DNA from: JBOFFC01 sp051648405
Lineage (GTDB): Bacteria; Planctomycetota; Planctomycetia; Pirellulales; Lacipirellulaceae
Assembly (NCBI GenBank): GCA_051648405.1
Contig: JBOFFC010000030.1
Location: 47,916 to 111,915, forward strand
Reading direction: 5' to 3'
DNA: 64,000 bases
The stretch's first letter is position 1; each line of letters starts with the position of its first letter. Below the pieces are notes generated by a model, which saw only the letters and a list, made by a program, of their open reading frames with translations, had not been told where the DNA came from and did not search any database. Shown here one piece after another: positions 1-9,599 of this stretch. The position numbers were made by a program, and so were the translations under genes.

Positions 1-3000
1 GCCCGCCGCCGCGCGCTGCGCAAGCTCACCTGCCGGCAGGTCGCGCAGTGGGCGATCAACGCCGCCGACATGCGCGACCCCGACTCGATTCAAACCCCCT
101 TCGAGTACGACGAGAACCCGTGGGACGGGTGGAACGTCGTCGATACGAAGGGGACAACGGCTGTAAACGACGACTCGATCCTGCCGCTCGACGGCGATGT
201 GTCGACGGACGAGAACCTGACCGTGTTCCGCGACCTGACGGTCCCGGCGCTGACCGTTAGCCCCCCCGTCGTGGTCCCGGCGCACCTGCAGACACGGGGC
301 CTGGTGTGGGGCGCCGAGCGGCCGGAGCTGCTGCTTACCGAGGGGCTGGCGCTCCACAATCGCAACCTGCAAGACCTAGGAGACCTGGGGGCTTACCCCC
401 CCGACGGGAAGACGATCGAGGCGCCGTCGAAGGACAACCCCGACCCCGACGACGACCTCGACCAGCAGCGGCGCCCCGAGGGATCGTGCTTCGTCGAGGT
501 CTACAACCCCTGGTCCCCCGACAGCGCCACGCCGGCCGAGCTCTACCGTGAGCCAGGGGGGGCGGCGCGACTCGTTCGCGCGGCCCTAGTACGAACGGCA
601 GATGTCCCAGCGCTAGGCGGAGTGGACCCACAGAATGACGGCGGCTTCGTCGAAGGGGTGCTGCTGGACCGCGTGAGCAATCTCTCAGTCCCTGTCGCAG
701 GGGGCCGGCTTGAGTCGTCCCCCGTGTGGCGGATGGCGTGCGTCGAGCAGCACCCGCAGTTGCGCAACACGACGATCCCCGCGCCCCTGGCGTCGGGGGC
801 GACGCGACCCGAGGAGTTCGCCGAGGACGACGGCCTCGTCGCCGACAGGACGTACTTCGCCGACACGCCGTCGCTCTACGCGGGGACGACCTACGCGCCT
901 CAAGCGAAGACGCAGCCGCTGCTCAAGGCGTACGCCGAGTACAGCGAGAGTTTGAGGTCTCGGTCGGTCAACGAGTTCAGCAAGTACAAGAGCGAAACCG
1001 GCATTACGGGCCCCCCCGAGCGTGTGGCGACCGCCCGCCCGCGGATGTTCGAGGTCCCCGCGCCAACTCCGGTGGACCCCGACTTCCCGGCGTTCAATCC
1101 CACGGCGCAGCCGCAGCGTGTGGGTGCGGGGCAGATCGCCCGCGTCACGCCGTCGAACCCCAACTACTTGTTCAGCCAGTACAACCGCGAGCGGCTGCTG
1201 CGCCCCGAGGCGTACTACGAGCGGATGTTCTACTTCACGTCCGGCGCGCGGGGGACGGTCCACCCGTTCTTGGGGCCGGTGCGCGACATCGTTACGCCGG
1301 GGGTCCGCGTCCCCGAGCTGTTTTACGACGTAGAGCTCAGCAACCCCAAGGCCGTGCAGTGGCTGCGGGTCGAGGGCGCGAAGCCGGCTACCGACGCGAA
1401 GAAGCAGTTCGACCTGCGCTCGTACGGGCTCGACGTGATCACGTCGAAGTCCCCGCCGCGCCTGCGTGTTCACGCGAACCGCTTCGCCCCCTTGAACCTG
1501 CTCGACGCCGACGGCAGCGGCGCCGACGACAGCGACAACCTGCTCAAGAGCGTCCCGCTGGCGCCGATCCTCCCCGGACGGTACGGCGTGATCGCCACGG
1601 CCGACAAGGTGTTTGAGCTGGGGGCCTCGCCGGCGCCGGCGCCGGCCACGACGCGGGTGACTACGCAAGCCAGCTTGGCGACGCTCACGGACCGCTACGC
1701 GACGATCGTCTCGGCGCTGGCGGGGGGGCCGTCGGGGACGGCGACGCCGATCCCGACCCGCGCGGAGCTCGCCAAGGGGCGGCGCTTCGAGCTCTTCCCC
1801 AGCGTCAACCCGCACGTCAACCAGTTCGCGGTCCGCTTCAACGCGACGACCGAGACGAAGGAGCTCCCCCCGGGCTCGCCCAAGGTTCAGCGGGCGTATG
1901 GCGAGTCGCTGGCCGCAGCGTTAATCGTCGATCAGGCGGACCGATCGGCGGCGGGCAACGATCTTTGGAACCTCTACGACCTGGCCGATAACTTCGTCGA
2001 TCGGCGGGTCCCCTTCCCCGTGCGGACCGACACTAGCAGGCGAGATCGTTTGATCCAGCCGATCGTCGCAATCCCAATGGAGGGGTTCTCGGTCTCGACG
2101 CCGCTCGACAACTACGTCGTGCGGCAGGCGGAGCTCGACCCCGGCATGACGAACCTGGTCTACGACCCGAACGCCAAGCGCAAGGACGGACCAAACGGAC
2201 TCCCGGGTGGCGGCTACACCGGGACCCCGGGGAGCCTATCGTCGCAGGTTTACTCCGACGAGCCGTTCGACGTCCTCCCCGAGCTGCTGCGCAACCAGAC
2301 CTCGCCCAACTACCGGACGATGGTCTTGCAGCGACTGGCGAACCCGCTGCTGCCGTGGAACCCCCCGCCGTTGCGGGCCGACGGCACGGTGGACCCGCAG
2401 CACGTGGCGTCGTTCGCGGTGAACCCCTACCTGTCGGTCGATAGCCTGCCGATCGACCTGACGGCGTACAACGGGACGGACGTCGAAGAGGACGCGCGGA
2501 CGCCGGGCGCGGGCGAGAAGAACGCTGCACCCGCCGCCGCGGACAGCGTCAGCGCGCTCTACCAGCAGCCGCGCGCGCTGCCGGCGAGCGTCCCCGGGGG
2601 TGTGGCCTCGAAGGTGCTCGAAGGGGTCCTCACGTTCCGCTCAACCGAGCGCGGCGAGGTGAGCCTGTACGTCAGCGAGGCTTCGCTACTCGGCGCGGCC
2701 GGCCGGCCGGAGGTGATGGTGCCGGGGGTCCCGACGAACGAGTTCTGGTCCGACGCGACGCCGACGACCTCGGTGCGGCTGCTGGTCGATGAGGCGCGGC
2801 TGCGCTTGACCGGCGCCGACCTCGCCGCGGCGACGGGCGCCGCTCCCCAGACCGCCGACGGGAGCGCCCGGCCACAGATGGTCAGCTATGCCGTGCGGCA
2901 CAGCCTGGGGATGTCGAACCACTTCAACATGGCGATGGGCACCTACGAGGACCCGGTCGGATCCAGGGCCTACAAAATGGCGTTCGGCCTGTACCAGGGG

Positions 3001-4785
3001 TCGGACGGGTCCAACACGGTGGATCTGAACGGCGACACGGTCGTGGGGGATATGATCGGCGCGCGCCGGCTGACGAGGGCCGACAACGAGCCACGCGACG
3101 GCTTCAACGTCGCCACGGGCATGCTCGAGCCGCGCCTTCGCGACGGGGTCCCCGACTTCGCGCAGTCGATGCAGAACGACAACTCCCCCCCAGCGCTGCA
3201 CTGGCCGAACCGCCCGTTCGTCAGCGAGGGGGAGCTGCTGCAAGTCCCCTGCTGGAGCAGCTCGCGGCTGTTGACCTACTACTCGACGTTCAACCCCAAT
3301 CGGGAGAACCAGCCAAACCAGTACGACGGCTCGGCGCTCGCCACGGCCAGCGACCCGCCCGGGCCGGCTGCCGACATCTCGGTCGCCGACCCAGTGAACA
3401 CCAACCGCGAGCGCTGGCGACGGATGCACGCGACGTTCGGCCACTTGCTCAATTTCTTCGCGTCGGCGCCGCTGCCGGCGCGGAGCGTCCCCACCACGAC
3501 GGGGGACGTGACGGCCTACGGCGCGCCCCACTTCTACCGGATCCTGGACTACGTCCACACGCCGTCGCGGTTCGTGGCGACCGACACGCTGCTCACGCCG
3601 GCGCAGTTCGGCGCGGGGGCCGTGGCGCCGAACGACCCGCGACGCGAGCTGCTCGCCCCGTTCAACCGCGTCGATAACTACCGCGAGCCCGGGAAGGTGA
3701 ACCTCAACACGGTGGTCGGCCGCCGCGACGTGCCGCAGGTGAACCCGCTGAGCTCCTGGTCGGAGGTCTACGACGGGCTGATGCACCGCGTGAAGGATCG
3801 CCCGCGGCTTGCGGACCAAAACGCCGACGGCGTGTTCGACTCGATCGTGCAAGACGGCCACCTGGGGCCGGCGTGGCGCGACGTGGTCCTCAGCCGCCGA
3901 GGTTACACCCGACCGACGCCGTTGCCTTTGCCGTCGCCGCCTCCGTCGGCGTACGGCGTGACGTCGCCCGCCGAACTGCACCGCGACTTCCCGACCGAGG
4001 TCGCCAACCCGTTCCGCGACGCCTCGGCGGGGGACCTGGTGCCGCTAGCGCAATTGGTACGCAACGGCGTCGAGACGAGCCGCGTCCGACCCCACCCGTT
4101 CCTCCCCGGCGCCGACAGCGCGTGGGGCAGGCGTGGCGCCGACGACGGCCCGTCCGTGAGCACGAACCCCCTCGCGGGTCGGTTGCTCGACAGCGATGCC
4201 AGCGGGACGGCAGACCTCGGCGACGGGATGATGGACGACCCGTCGGAGGCGGGGCGCACCGGGACCGACGACCGGTCGCTGTTCGAAACGGCCACCGGCC
4301 GACCGATCGCTACGACCAATCTCGCAGCCACGGGCGCCGGTTTGAGGGATATCCCCTTCCCGTTATTCTCCGGCGCGCTGCTCGAGCCCTCGCTCGACAC
4401 CGACCGCAACCCGCAGTTCCGCTACGGGCCGATCGCGCGCCTTGCGAACCTAACCAGCAACCGCTCGGGGGTGTTTGCGGTATGGATCACCGTCGGGTTC
4501 TTCGAGGTCACGCCGGTGAACGCGCAGGACCACCCGGCGATCTGGTCGCGCTACGGGTTGGGCGTCCCCGACGCAGCGGACCCGGCGCAGCTCGAGCTCA
4601 CGCGGCAGTTCTTCCAGGTCTACCAAGACGGCTACACGCTCGGCCAAGAGCTGGGGCTCGACACGGGGGAGAGCCGCCGGCACCGCGGTTTCTACCTGAT
4701 CGATCGTACGCTGCCGGTCGGCTTCAAGCCGGGGGACGACGTGAACGTCGACAAGGCGATCCTCGTGCGGAGACGGATCGAATGA
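1..4785 (+). CDS. Giant pilus/type II secretion-associated protein, 5'-truncated (GspK-like motif)
   Basis: The reading frame is open from base 1, so the real start lies left of the window; the first ATG at 70 is internal because the residues before it (ALRKLTCRQVAQWAINAAD) read as good protein. At least 1594 residues are present. Near residues 1235-1260 there is a PGKVNLNTV motif, similar to the 'NxNTA' signature of GspK minor pseudopilins, in a proteome type (Planctomycetota) where very large proteins of this kind accompany pseudopilin cassettes. The C-terminus (IDRTLPVGFKPGDDVNVDKA) looks like a conserved closing module. No enzyme motif is seen. The stop overlaps the next start (ATGA), which indicates translational coupling with the thioredoxin gene. 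The role in assembly of a pseudopilus or surface fibre is inference from the motif; the family name is not certain. Confidence 0.7.
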   Translation, partial: ARRRALRKLTCRQVAQWAINAADMRDPDSIQTPFEYDENPWDGWNVVDTKGTTAVNDDSILPLDGDVSTDENLTVFRDLTVPALTVSPPVVVPAHLQTRGLVWGAERPELLLTEGLALHNRNLQDLGDLGAYPPDGKTIEAPSKDNPDPDDDLDQQRRPEGSCFVEVYNPWSPDSATPAELYREPGGAARLVRAALVRTADVPALGGVDPQNDGGFVEGVLLDRVSNLSVPVAGGRLESSPVWRMACVEQHPQLRNTTIPAPLASGATRPEEFAEDDGLVADRTYFADTPSLYAGTTYAPQAKTQPLLKAYAEYSESLRSRSVNEFSKYKSETGITGPPERVATARPRMFEVPAPTPVDPDFPAFNPTAQPQRVGAGQIARVTPSNPNYLFSQYNRERLLRPEAYYERMFYFTSGARGTVHPFLGPVRDIVTPGVRVPELFYDVELSNPKAVQWLRVEGAKPATDAKKQFDLRSYGLDVITSKSPPRLRVHANRFAPLNLLDADGSGADDSDNLLKSVPLAPILPGRYGVIATADKVFELGASPAPAPATTRVTTQASLATLTDRYATIVSALAGGPSGTATPIPTRAELAKGRRFELFPSVNPHVNQFAVRFNATTETKELPPGSPKVQRAYGESLAAALIVDQADRSAAGNDLWNLYDLADNFVDRRVPFPVRTDTSRRDRLIQPIVAIPMEGFSVSTPLDNYVVRQAELDPGMTNLVYDPNAKRKDGPNGLPGGGYTGTPGSLSSQVYSDEPFDVLPELLRNQTSPNYRTMVLQRLANPLLPWNPPPLRADGTVDPQHVASFAVNPYLSVDSLPIDLTAYNGTDVEEDARTPGAGEKNAAPAAADSVSALYQQPRALPASVPGGVASKVLEGVLTFRSTERGEVSLYVSEASLLGAAGRPEVMVPGVPTNEFWSDATPTTSVRLLVDEARLRLTGADLAAATGAAPQTADGSARPQMVSYAVRHSLGMSNHFNMAMGTYEDPVGSRAYKMAFGLYQGSDGSNTVDLNGDTVVGDMIGARRLTRADNEPRDGFNVATGMLEPRLRDGVPDFAQSMQNDNSPPALHWPNRPFVSEGELLQVPCWSSSRLLTYYSTFNPNRENQPNQYDGSALATASDPPGPAADISVADPVNTNRERWRRMHATFGHLLNFFASAPLPARSVPTTTGDVTAYGAPHFYRILDYVHTPSRFVATDTLLTPAQFGAGAVAPNDPRRELLAPFNRVDNYREPGKVNLNTVVGRRDVPQVNPLSSWSEVYDGLMHRVKDRPRLADQNADGVFDSIVQDGHLGPAWRDVVLSRRGYTRPTPLPLPSPPPSAYGVTSPAELHRDFPTEVANPFRDASAGDLVPLAQLVRNGVETSRVRPHPFLPGADSAWGRRGADDGPSVSTNPLAGRLLDSDASGTADLGDGMMDDPSEAGRTGTDDRSLFETATGRPIATTNLAATGAGLRDIPFPLFSGALLEPSLDTDRNPQFRYGPIARLANLTSNRSGVFAVWITVGFFEVTPVNAQDHPAIWSRYGLGVPDAADPAQLELTRQFFQVYQDGYTLGQELGLDTGESRRHRGFYLIDRTLPVGFKPGDDVNVDKAILVRRRIE

Positions 4786-5324
4786 CGGACGATGCCGGTG
4801 CGAAGCCGCGCAAGCGCAGTTCGTTCTTGATCTGGATGATTCTTGGAACGGCGTTCCTATCACTGCTGCTCGGACGCAGCGGGCGACGGGGCGAGCCGAT
4901 CGGCCAGCCGTTGCCGCCGCTCGCCGTCGCGGGTTGGGTGAACGTGCCCGGCGGCGTCGGGCCCGATCGCCAGGCGCTCGCCGGCAAGGTGGTGGTCCTC
5001 GACGCCTGGGCGACGTGGTGCGGGCCGTGCCGCGCGGCGCTGCCCGACCTCGCTAAGTTGCACGCTCGGTGGACGTCGGAAGGGGTCGTGTTCCTCGGCG
5101 TGACCGACGAGCCACTCGACGACGCCCCCGAGGTCGAGGCGTTCGTCGAGTCGGTCGCCGGCTTCGACTGGCCCGTCGCGCTCGGCGGCCAAGTCGTGTG
5201 GGACGCGCTGGGGATCGAGGCGATCCCGACGCTGGTCCTGTTCAACGAGCGCGGCGTCAGCGTGTGGCGCGGCCACACGACCGACGGGCTCGACGAAGCC
5301 CTTCGCAAACTGGAAAAGCAATGA
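4782..5324 (+). CDS. Membrane-anchored TlpA/ResA-type thioredoxin
   Basis: A 180-aa protein with one N-terminal membrane anchor (about residues 14-31) followed by a thioredoxin fold of the TlpA/AhpC-TSA type. The redox motif is WCGPC with cysteines at about 80 and 83, and the cis-Pro loop is seen as EAIPTLVLF near residue 150. It is expected to face the periplasm and reduce or exchange disulfides of exported proteins. The start is fixed by the ATGA overlap with the upstream giant gene, and its own stop overlaps the next start in the same way, so three genes form a tight unit. Whether the partner of the thioredoxin is the upstream giant protein is not shown by the sequence. Confidence 0.88.
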   Translation: MTDDAGAKPRKRSSFLIWMILGTAFLSLLLGRSGRRGEPIGQPLPPLAVAGWVNVPGGVGPDRQALAGKVVVLDAWATWCGPCRAALPDLAKLHARWTSEGVVFLGVTDEPLDDAPEVEAFVESVAGFDWPVALGGQVVWDALGIEAIPTLVLFNERGVSVWRGHTTDGLDEALRKLEKQ

Positions 5325-6235
5325 CGACCGCAACACGGATCGCCCCGCTGCTCGCCGCGGCCCTCGCCATGACGCTCGTCCCCCTGTTGTCGCTGGCCGA
5401 CGACGTAGCATCGCCGGCGCCCGCGCCGCAAGAGGTGGACCTGCGCGTCACGCCCGATGTGCTCGCCGCCTTCGCGCCGCACGAGCTGGCGGGGGAAGCG
5501 GGGGGGCTCGCGCTCCCCTACAGGCTGCTCGCGCCGCCATCGGTCGCGCCGGGCGAACGCTACCCGCTGCTCGTGGTGCTACACGGGTTCGGCGAGCGGG
5601 GGGACGACAACTGGCGGCAGCTCATCCACGGCGGACGGGTGCTGGCTGACCCCGCGTTCCGCGCCCGCCATCGGGCGTTCGTCGTCTGCCCCCAATGCCC
5701 CGAGGGGAACGAGCCGGGGACGCAGAGCCGCGAGCCGGGCGCCAAGCCGGGGGACGAGTCCCCGCGCTGCTGGACCTGGCGGCTGGAGCGTGGCGCGCCG
5801 AGCGTGATCGACGTCGCCGCCGAGCCGACGCCGCAGCTTGCGGCCGTGCGCCGGCTCGTCGCGAAGCTGTGCGACGAGCTGCCGATCGACCGCAAACGGT
5901 TGTACGTCGGCGGCCTGTCGATGGGGGGCTACGCGACGTGGGAGCTCGTGACCCGCGACCCCGAGCTGTACGCCGCGGCGATGCCGATCTGCGGCGGGGG
6001 GGACCCGACCCGCGCCGCGCGGCTCGCCTCGACGCCGATCTGGGCGATGCACGGCGACGCCGACCTGGTGATCCCCGTCGAGCGCTCGCGCGAGATGGTC
6101 GCCGCGGTGAACGGGGCGGGTGGGGCCGCGATCCTCACCGAGTACCCGGGCGTCGATCACGACAGTTGGACGCCGACCTTCGCCAGCCGCCACGCGTGGG
6201 ACTGGCTGTTCGCGCAGCGTCGGAGCGCGCCGTAG
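5321..6235 (+). CDS. Secreted alpha/beta-hydrolase (esterase/phospholipase-carboxylesterase type)
   Basis: A 304-aa protein with an N-terminal signal peptide (hydrophobic residues 8-26) and an alpha/beta-hydrolase domain like that of PHB depolymerase/dienelactone-type esterases. The nucleophile elbow is GLSMGGY with Ser200; the acid is probably Asp248 in HGDADLVIP and the base His280 in GVDHDSW. The oxyanion region LHGFGERGDDNW near residue 88 fits 'predicted peptidase/esterase' proteins that are common in planctomycetes. The start overlaps the upstream stop (ATGA). It most likely cleaves ester bonds of environmental polymers or acylated sugars; the substrate cannot be read from the sequence. 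Confidence 0.87.
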   Translation: MTTATRIAPLLAAALAMTLVPLLSLADDVASPAPAPQEVDLRVTPDVLAAFAPHELAGEAGGLALPYRLLAPPSVAPGERYPLLVVLHGFGERGDDNWRQLIHGGRVLADPAFRARHRAFVVCPQCPEGNEPGTQSREPGAKPGDESPRCWTWRLERGAPSVIDVAAEPTPQLAAVRRLVAKLCDELPIDRKRLYVGGLSMGGYATWELVTRDPELYAAAMPICGGGDPTRAARLASTPIWAMHGDADLVIPVERSREMVAAVNGAGGAAILTEYPGVDHDSWTPTFASRHAWDWLFAQRRSAP

Positions 6236-6250
6236 GGGGCTACAGTTCCG

Positions 6251-7072
6251 TCAGTCCCGCCGAGCGTTGTCGGCTGCCGCGAAGTGATCGACGAGCAGCG
6301 AGTTGACGATTTGCGCGTGCGTGATCGGCAGGCCGTGTGACGCGTCGGCGACCTCGACGTACCGCGAGCCCGCGATCCGCTCGTGAAGGGCGACGCCGAC
6401 CCGCGGCGGTGCGATCGGGTCGTGCCGAGCGCTGACGATCAGCGTGGGGACCGTCGGCAGCTCGGCCATACGGTCGCGGAGGTCGCACGCGCGGAGCGCA
6501 CGGAGTTGATGTGGCACAACCGACGGTTGGTCGGCAAGGTCGTGGCCGAAGAGCTCGGCCAGTCGCTCGGCGGCGGATTCGTCGTCGTTTGCGCCGGGAG
6601 GGCGGACGAGCCGTAGGAAGCCTCGTCGTCGCATCGCGCGGGTGCCGATCCGCGAGCGCGCTCCGAGCCACGCCATCCGCCACGAGAGGGGCGCGGCCTC
6701 GCGTCCCGAGGCGAACGTGCAGAAGAGCGCCAGGCTGCGCACACGCTTCGGTGCGTCAAGCGCGAGCTGCATCGCGACGAGGCCCCCCAGCGAGTGGCCC
6801 ACGACGTGCGCGTCGTCGGCGCCGGCGGAGTCGAGCGTCGCCAACGCGTCGCGAGCCATCCGCTCGACGGAAACGACCCCCGCCATCGGCTGGCTGGCGC
6901 CCATCCCGCGGTTGTCGAACGAAACGCACCGGAAACGGCCCTTGAGCGCCTCGACCTGCGGGAGCCAACCGTCCCCCTGGACGCCGACCCCTTGCACGAA
7001 CAGCGCCGTTACGCCCACTCCCCGCGCGGAGTAGGCGAAGCGGCAGCCGTCGTGCTCGACGTGTTGCGTCAT
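6251..7072 (-). CDS. Alpha/beta-fold hydrolase
   Basis: A 273-aa cytoplasmic alpha/beta hydrolase of the haloalkane-dehalogenase/3-oxoadipate-enol-lactonase-like class. The nucleophile motif is GHSLGG (Ser94), the acid lies in SARHDPIAP and the base in DASHGLP near the C-terminus; NRGMG after strand 3 is the usual oxyanion element. There is no signal peptide. It is convergent with the esterase gene, with only 15 bases between the stops. Substrate unknown; the spacing of catalytic residues and the length fit the family well. Confidence 0.85.
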   Translation of the reverse strand: MTQHVEHDGCRFAYSARGVGVTALFVQGVGVQGDGWLPQVEALKGRFRCVSFDNRGMGASQPMAGVVSVERMARDALATLDSAGADDAHVVGHSLGGLVAMQLALDAPKRVRSLALFCTFASGREAAPLSWRMAWLGARSRIGTRAMRRRGFLRLVRPPGANDDESAAERLAELFGHDLADQPSVVPHQLRALRACDLRDRMAELPTVPTLIVSARHDPIAPPRVGVALHERIAGSRYVEVADASHGLPITHAQIVNSLLVDHFAAADNARRD

Positions 7073-7143
7073 GCGCGTTCCAGGCCCCGGCGGGTCGCGT
7101 CGGCGCGAAAGTCTAGCGCGCCGACGCGAACTCGCTCAGGACA

Positions 7144-8079
7144 TCAGCGGAGCCGTCGTGCGAGCCCCAGGGCGAACGCCCCCAGGAGCAGCGCGGCCGG
7201 CTCGGGGACCTCGACCGGCGAGACCGCGAAGCCCCCCACGAAGTCGAACGGCGTGGCGACCGGTCCCACGAGCGCGCCACCTGTGGTGGCGCCGGTCGCG
7301 AGGTTCACGTTGTAGAGCACGTACGAGCCGGGGCTCGCCAGCGGCGCGTCGGGTCGCGTGAACACGGCGAACGCCTCGTCGACGCCACCCGACGTGTAGA
7401 TGTCGAAGCCGATGTTGCGCTCGGCGTCGATCGTCACGCCGAACGGGCCGACCTCGTTGAGCTGCCCGGCGCCCGGAGGGATCTGCGTGTAGAGCCTATT
7501 GTTGCGCGAGTCCATGTCGTAGAGGACCGTCGTACCGCCGTTCTGCGCGACGTTGTTCGAGTACGCAGCCCCATCGACGAACGGCGAGGCGCTGCCCGGT
7601 TGGATCAAGAGGTCGGTATCGACCCCCGCGATCAGGCCTGTCGAGCTGTTCAGACGCAGGTTCTCGCCATTGGTCGAAACGAGGCGGATCCGCATCGAAC
7701 CGTCCCCTTGCAGCGTCGTCGGGTTGAAGTCGAAGCCGAACGTCTGGTTCCCGAGCAGGTTGTAGTCGGGCGCGGCGCCGGTCGAAGTGAAACCCGGCCC
7801 GACCGGCGTGGCGGCAGCGGTCGAGGTGTCGATCGTGTAGAGCTGCGACGTGTTCGGGCCGACTTCGATGGCGTAGAGCAGCCCCGAGCTGGGGCGGAAG
7901 TCGATCCCCTCGGGGACGAACCCGACCGGGCCAATCGTCCAAACTGTGGTGGGGTCATCGACGTCGAAGCGGAACAGGCTGCCGGCGGCGTTCACCCCGT
8001 AGGCGATCTGGGCGGACGCCTCGCCGCCGAGGGCGAGGGAAAGGACGAGTGCTAATGCCGGCGTTAACTGTTTGGTCAT
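7144..8079 (-). CDS. Secreted DUF4394 protein with PEP-CTERM sorting signal
   Basis: A 311-aa protein. The signal peptide (residues 1-23, ending ASAQ) is followed by a beta-propeller-like region of the DUF4394 type with repeated LYxIDTxT and GFDFNPT motifs. The C-terminus carries a PEP-CTERM tripartite signal: VPEPAA, a hydrophobic segment, and a terminal RRLR cluster. PEP-CTERM proteins are recognised by exosortase and delivered to the surface or matrix. I start at ATG 8079 because a GGAG lies about ten bases upstream and the signal peptide follows at once; a longer frame to 8148 adds 23 residues that spoil it. Function beyond surface sorting is unknown. Confidence 0.85.
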   Translation of the reverse strand: MTKQLTPALALVLSLALGGEASAQIAYGVNAAGSLFRFDVDDPTTVWTIGPVGFVPEGIDFRPSSGLLYAIEVGPNTSQLYTIDTSTAAATPVGPGFTSTGAAPDYNLLGNQTFGFDFNPTTLQGDGSMRIRLVSTNGENLRLNSSTGLIAGVDTDLLIQPGSASPFVDGAAYSNNVAQNGGTTVLYDMDSRNNRLYTQIPPGAGQLNEVGPFGVTIDAERNIGFDIYTSGGVDEAFAVFTRPDAPLASPGSYVLYNVNLATGATTGGALVGPVATPFDFVGGFAVSPVEVPEPAALLLGAFALGLARRLR

Positions 8080-8383
8080 TGAGGTCGCTCCGAGAAGTGG
8101 TGCATGAAGATCGACACGCCCCGCGGCGCCGAGCTCGCGGGGCCCCACCGCAAATCAAGATCCGCAGGTCTTGACCGACTTCTGGTCGGGCGGGAATCGG
8201 GACAAGGCGCCCGTTGGACAGGGCCCATTTGCCGCGTGCGGTAATACGCAGGCAGCAGCATCCTCGCGGATTCTGCTACTGCGTGCAACAAAATACTGCG
8301 GGAAGTACGCAGAAACTGCCAGCCCGAGGTCCCCTTCGACTGTGCAGCTAGGCACGGGTAGCCGCGTTCGGCGCCGCCGGGCG
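8080..8383. other. Intergenic region with nested hairpins, no gene
   Basis: 304 bases between the ackA stop and the PEP-CTERM gene, both on the minus strand. No coding potential is seen. It holds a 39-base hairpin at 8246-8284: an outer arm ACGCAG/CTGCGT and an inner ten-base arm with one mismatch around a TCGC loop. A second hairpin (CTGCG at 8296-8300 with CGCAG at 8308-8312) reuses the same sequence. No T-run follows on either strand, so a classical intrinsic terminator is not supported; an untranslated-leader structure is possible. Confidence 0.45.
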
Positions 8384-9589
8384 TCACGTCGGGGGGAGGA
8401 TCGCGAGCGCCTCGCGGGCGATCTCGCGCTCTTCGTTCGCGGCGATCACGCAAACAGCCACGCGGCTCGCGGCGGCGTGGATCGTGCAGTCGGCGTCGCT
8501 CGCGCCGGGGGCGGCCGCGGTGTTCTTCGCATCGTCGAGCTCGACCCCCAGCACCGCCAGTCGCGCTGCGATGCGGCTTCGCACGTCGCTCGAAAACTGC
8601 CCAATGCCGGCGGAAAACACGAGGGCGTCGAGGCCCCCGAGCGCGACCGTGTAGGCGCCGACTTGCTTGGCGGCGCGATAGCACAGAACCTCGAGGGCAA
8701 GATCGGCGCGTTCGTCGCCGTCGCGCGCCGCGGCCAGCAGGTCGCGCACGTCCGCCGCGCCGCCTAGCCCGAGCAAACCGCTCTCGCGGTTCAGCAGGTG
8801 GTCGATCCGTTTCGCGTCGTAGCCCAGGTCGCGCTGGAGGTAAAGCAGCACCCCCGGGTCGAGGTCCCCCGAGCGCGTCGCCATCACGAGCCCCGCGAGC
8901 GGCGTCATCCCCATCGACGTGTCGATGCTGCGCCCGCCATCGACCGCGGCGGCACTGGCGCCCGCCCCCAGGTGCAGCACGACGGTCTTCAGCGACTCGA
9001 TCGGTCGGCCTACGAGCTCCGCCGCGCGCCGCGCCGCCGATCGGTGCGACGCCCCGTGGAACCCGTAGCGCCGCACGCCGTGCTGGCGGTAGAGGAACTC
9101 GGGGAGCGCGTAGCGGTAGGCGTGCGGCGGCATCGTGTGGTGGAACGCCGTGTCGAAGGCGGCGACCTGCGTCGCGCCGGGGAAGTGCTCTGCGCAGCAG
9201 TCGATGCCGACCAGGTTCGCCGGGTTGTGCAGCGGGGCGAGCGACGAGACGCGCTCGAGCGCCGCGCGCACCGCGTCATCGACGACGGCCGCGTCTTGGA
9301 ACGCATCGCCCCCGTGAACGACGCGGTGGGCAACGAGGTCCGGCGCTCCGCTCGGACCGAGCAAGCCCGACGCGGCGAGCCCCGCTGCGATCCGCGCCAC
9401 ACCCGAGGCGTGCGTCGGCTGCGCTAGGACTTCGTCGATCGTCGGTGTCCCCGCTACCGACAGGCGGTGGCGACCGACCGCTTCGCCGATCCGCTCAACC
9501 GATCCCGCGGCGAGCTCGCTCAGGACGCCCGACTCGAAGAGTCGGTGCTTGATCGACGAGCTGCCGCAGTTGATGACCAGGACCAGCAT
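8384..9589 (-). CDS. ackA: Acetate kinase
   Basis: A 401-aa ASKHA-fold kinase that interconverts acetyl phosphate plus ADP with acetate plus ATP. The N-terminal phosphate loop VINCGSSSIK, RVVHGG near residue 88, AFDTAFHHTMP, RYGFHGASH and HLGAGAS are all in the family order and spacing, and the length is normal (about 400). The start lies ten bases after the pta stop, so the two form an operon that completes the acetyl-CoA to acetate route with ATP gain. Confidence 0.96.
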   Translation of the reverse strand: MLVLVINCGSSSIKHRLFESGVLSELAAGSVERIGEAVGRHRLSVAGTPTIDEVLAQPTHASGVARIAAGLAASGLLGPSGAPDLVAHRVVHGGDAFQDAAVVDDAVRAALERVSSLAPLHNPANLVGIDCCAEHFPGATQVAAFDTAFHHTMPPHAYRYALPEFLYRQHGVRRYGFHGASHRSAARRAAELVGRPIESLKTVVLHLGAGASAAAVDGGRSIDTSMGMTPLAGLVMATRSGDLDPGVLLYLQRDLGYDAKRIDHLLNRESGLLGLGGAADVRDLLAAARDGDERADLALEVLCYRAAKQVGAYTVALGGLDALVFSAGIGQFSSDVRSRIAARLAVLGVELDDAKNTAAAPGASDADCTIHAAASRVAVCVIAANEEREIAREALAILPPT

Positions 9590-9599
9590 CGGGCGTGCG

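Noticed and set aside
2686..3981. Minus-strand frame of 431 residues opposite the giant 5' gene
   Set aside because: His/Arg/Val-rich composition is that of a high-GC antisense shadow; the plus frame has consistent protein sequence.
8240..8262. Sequence resembling the 16S rRNA 'GCGGTAATAC' segment
   Set aside because: Only about ten bases match, flanking bases do not fit rRNA, and they belong to the hairpin described.
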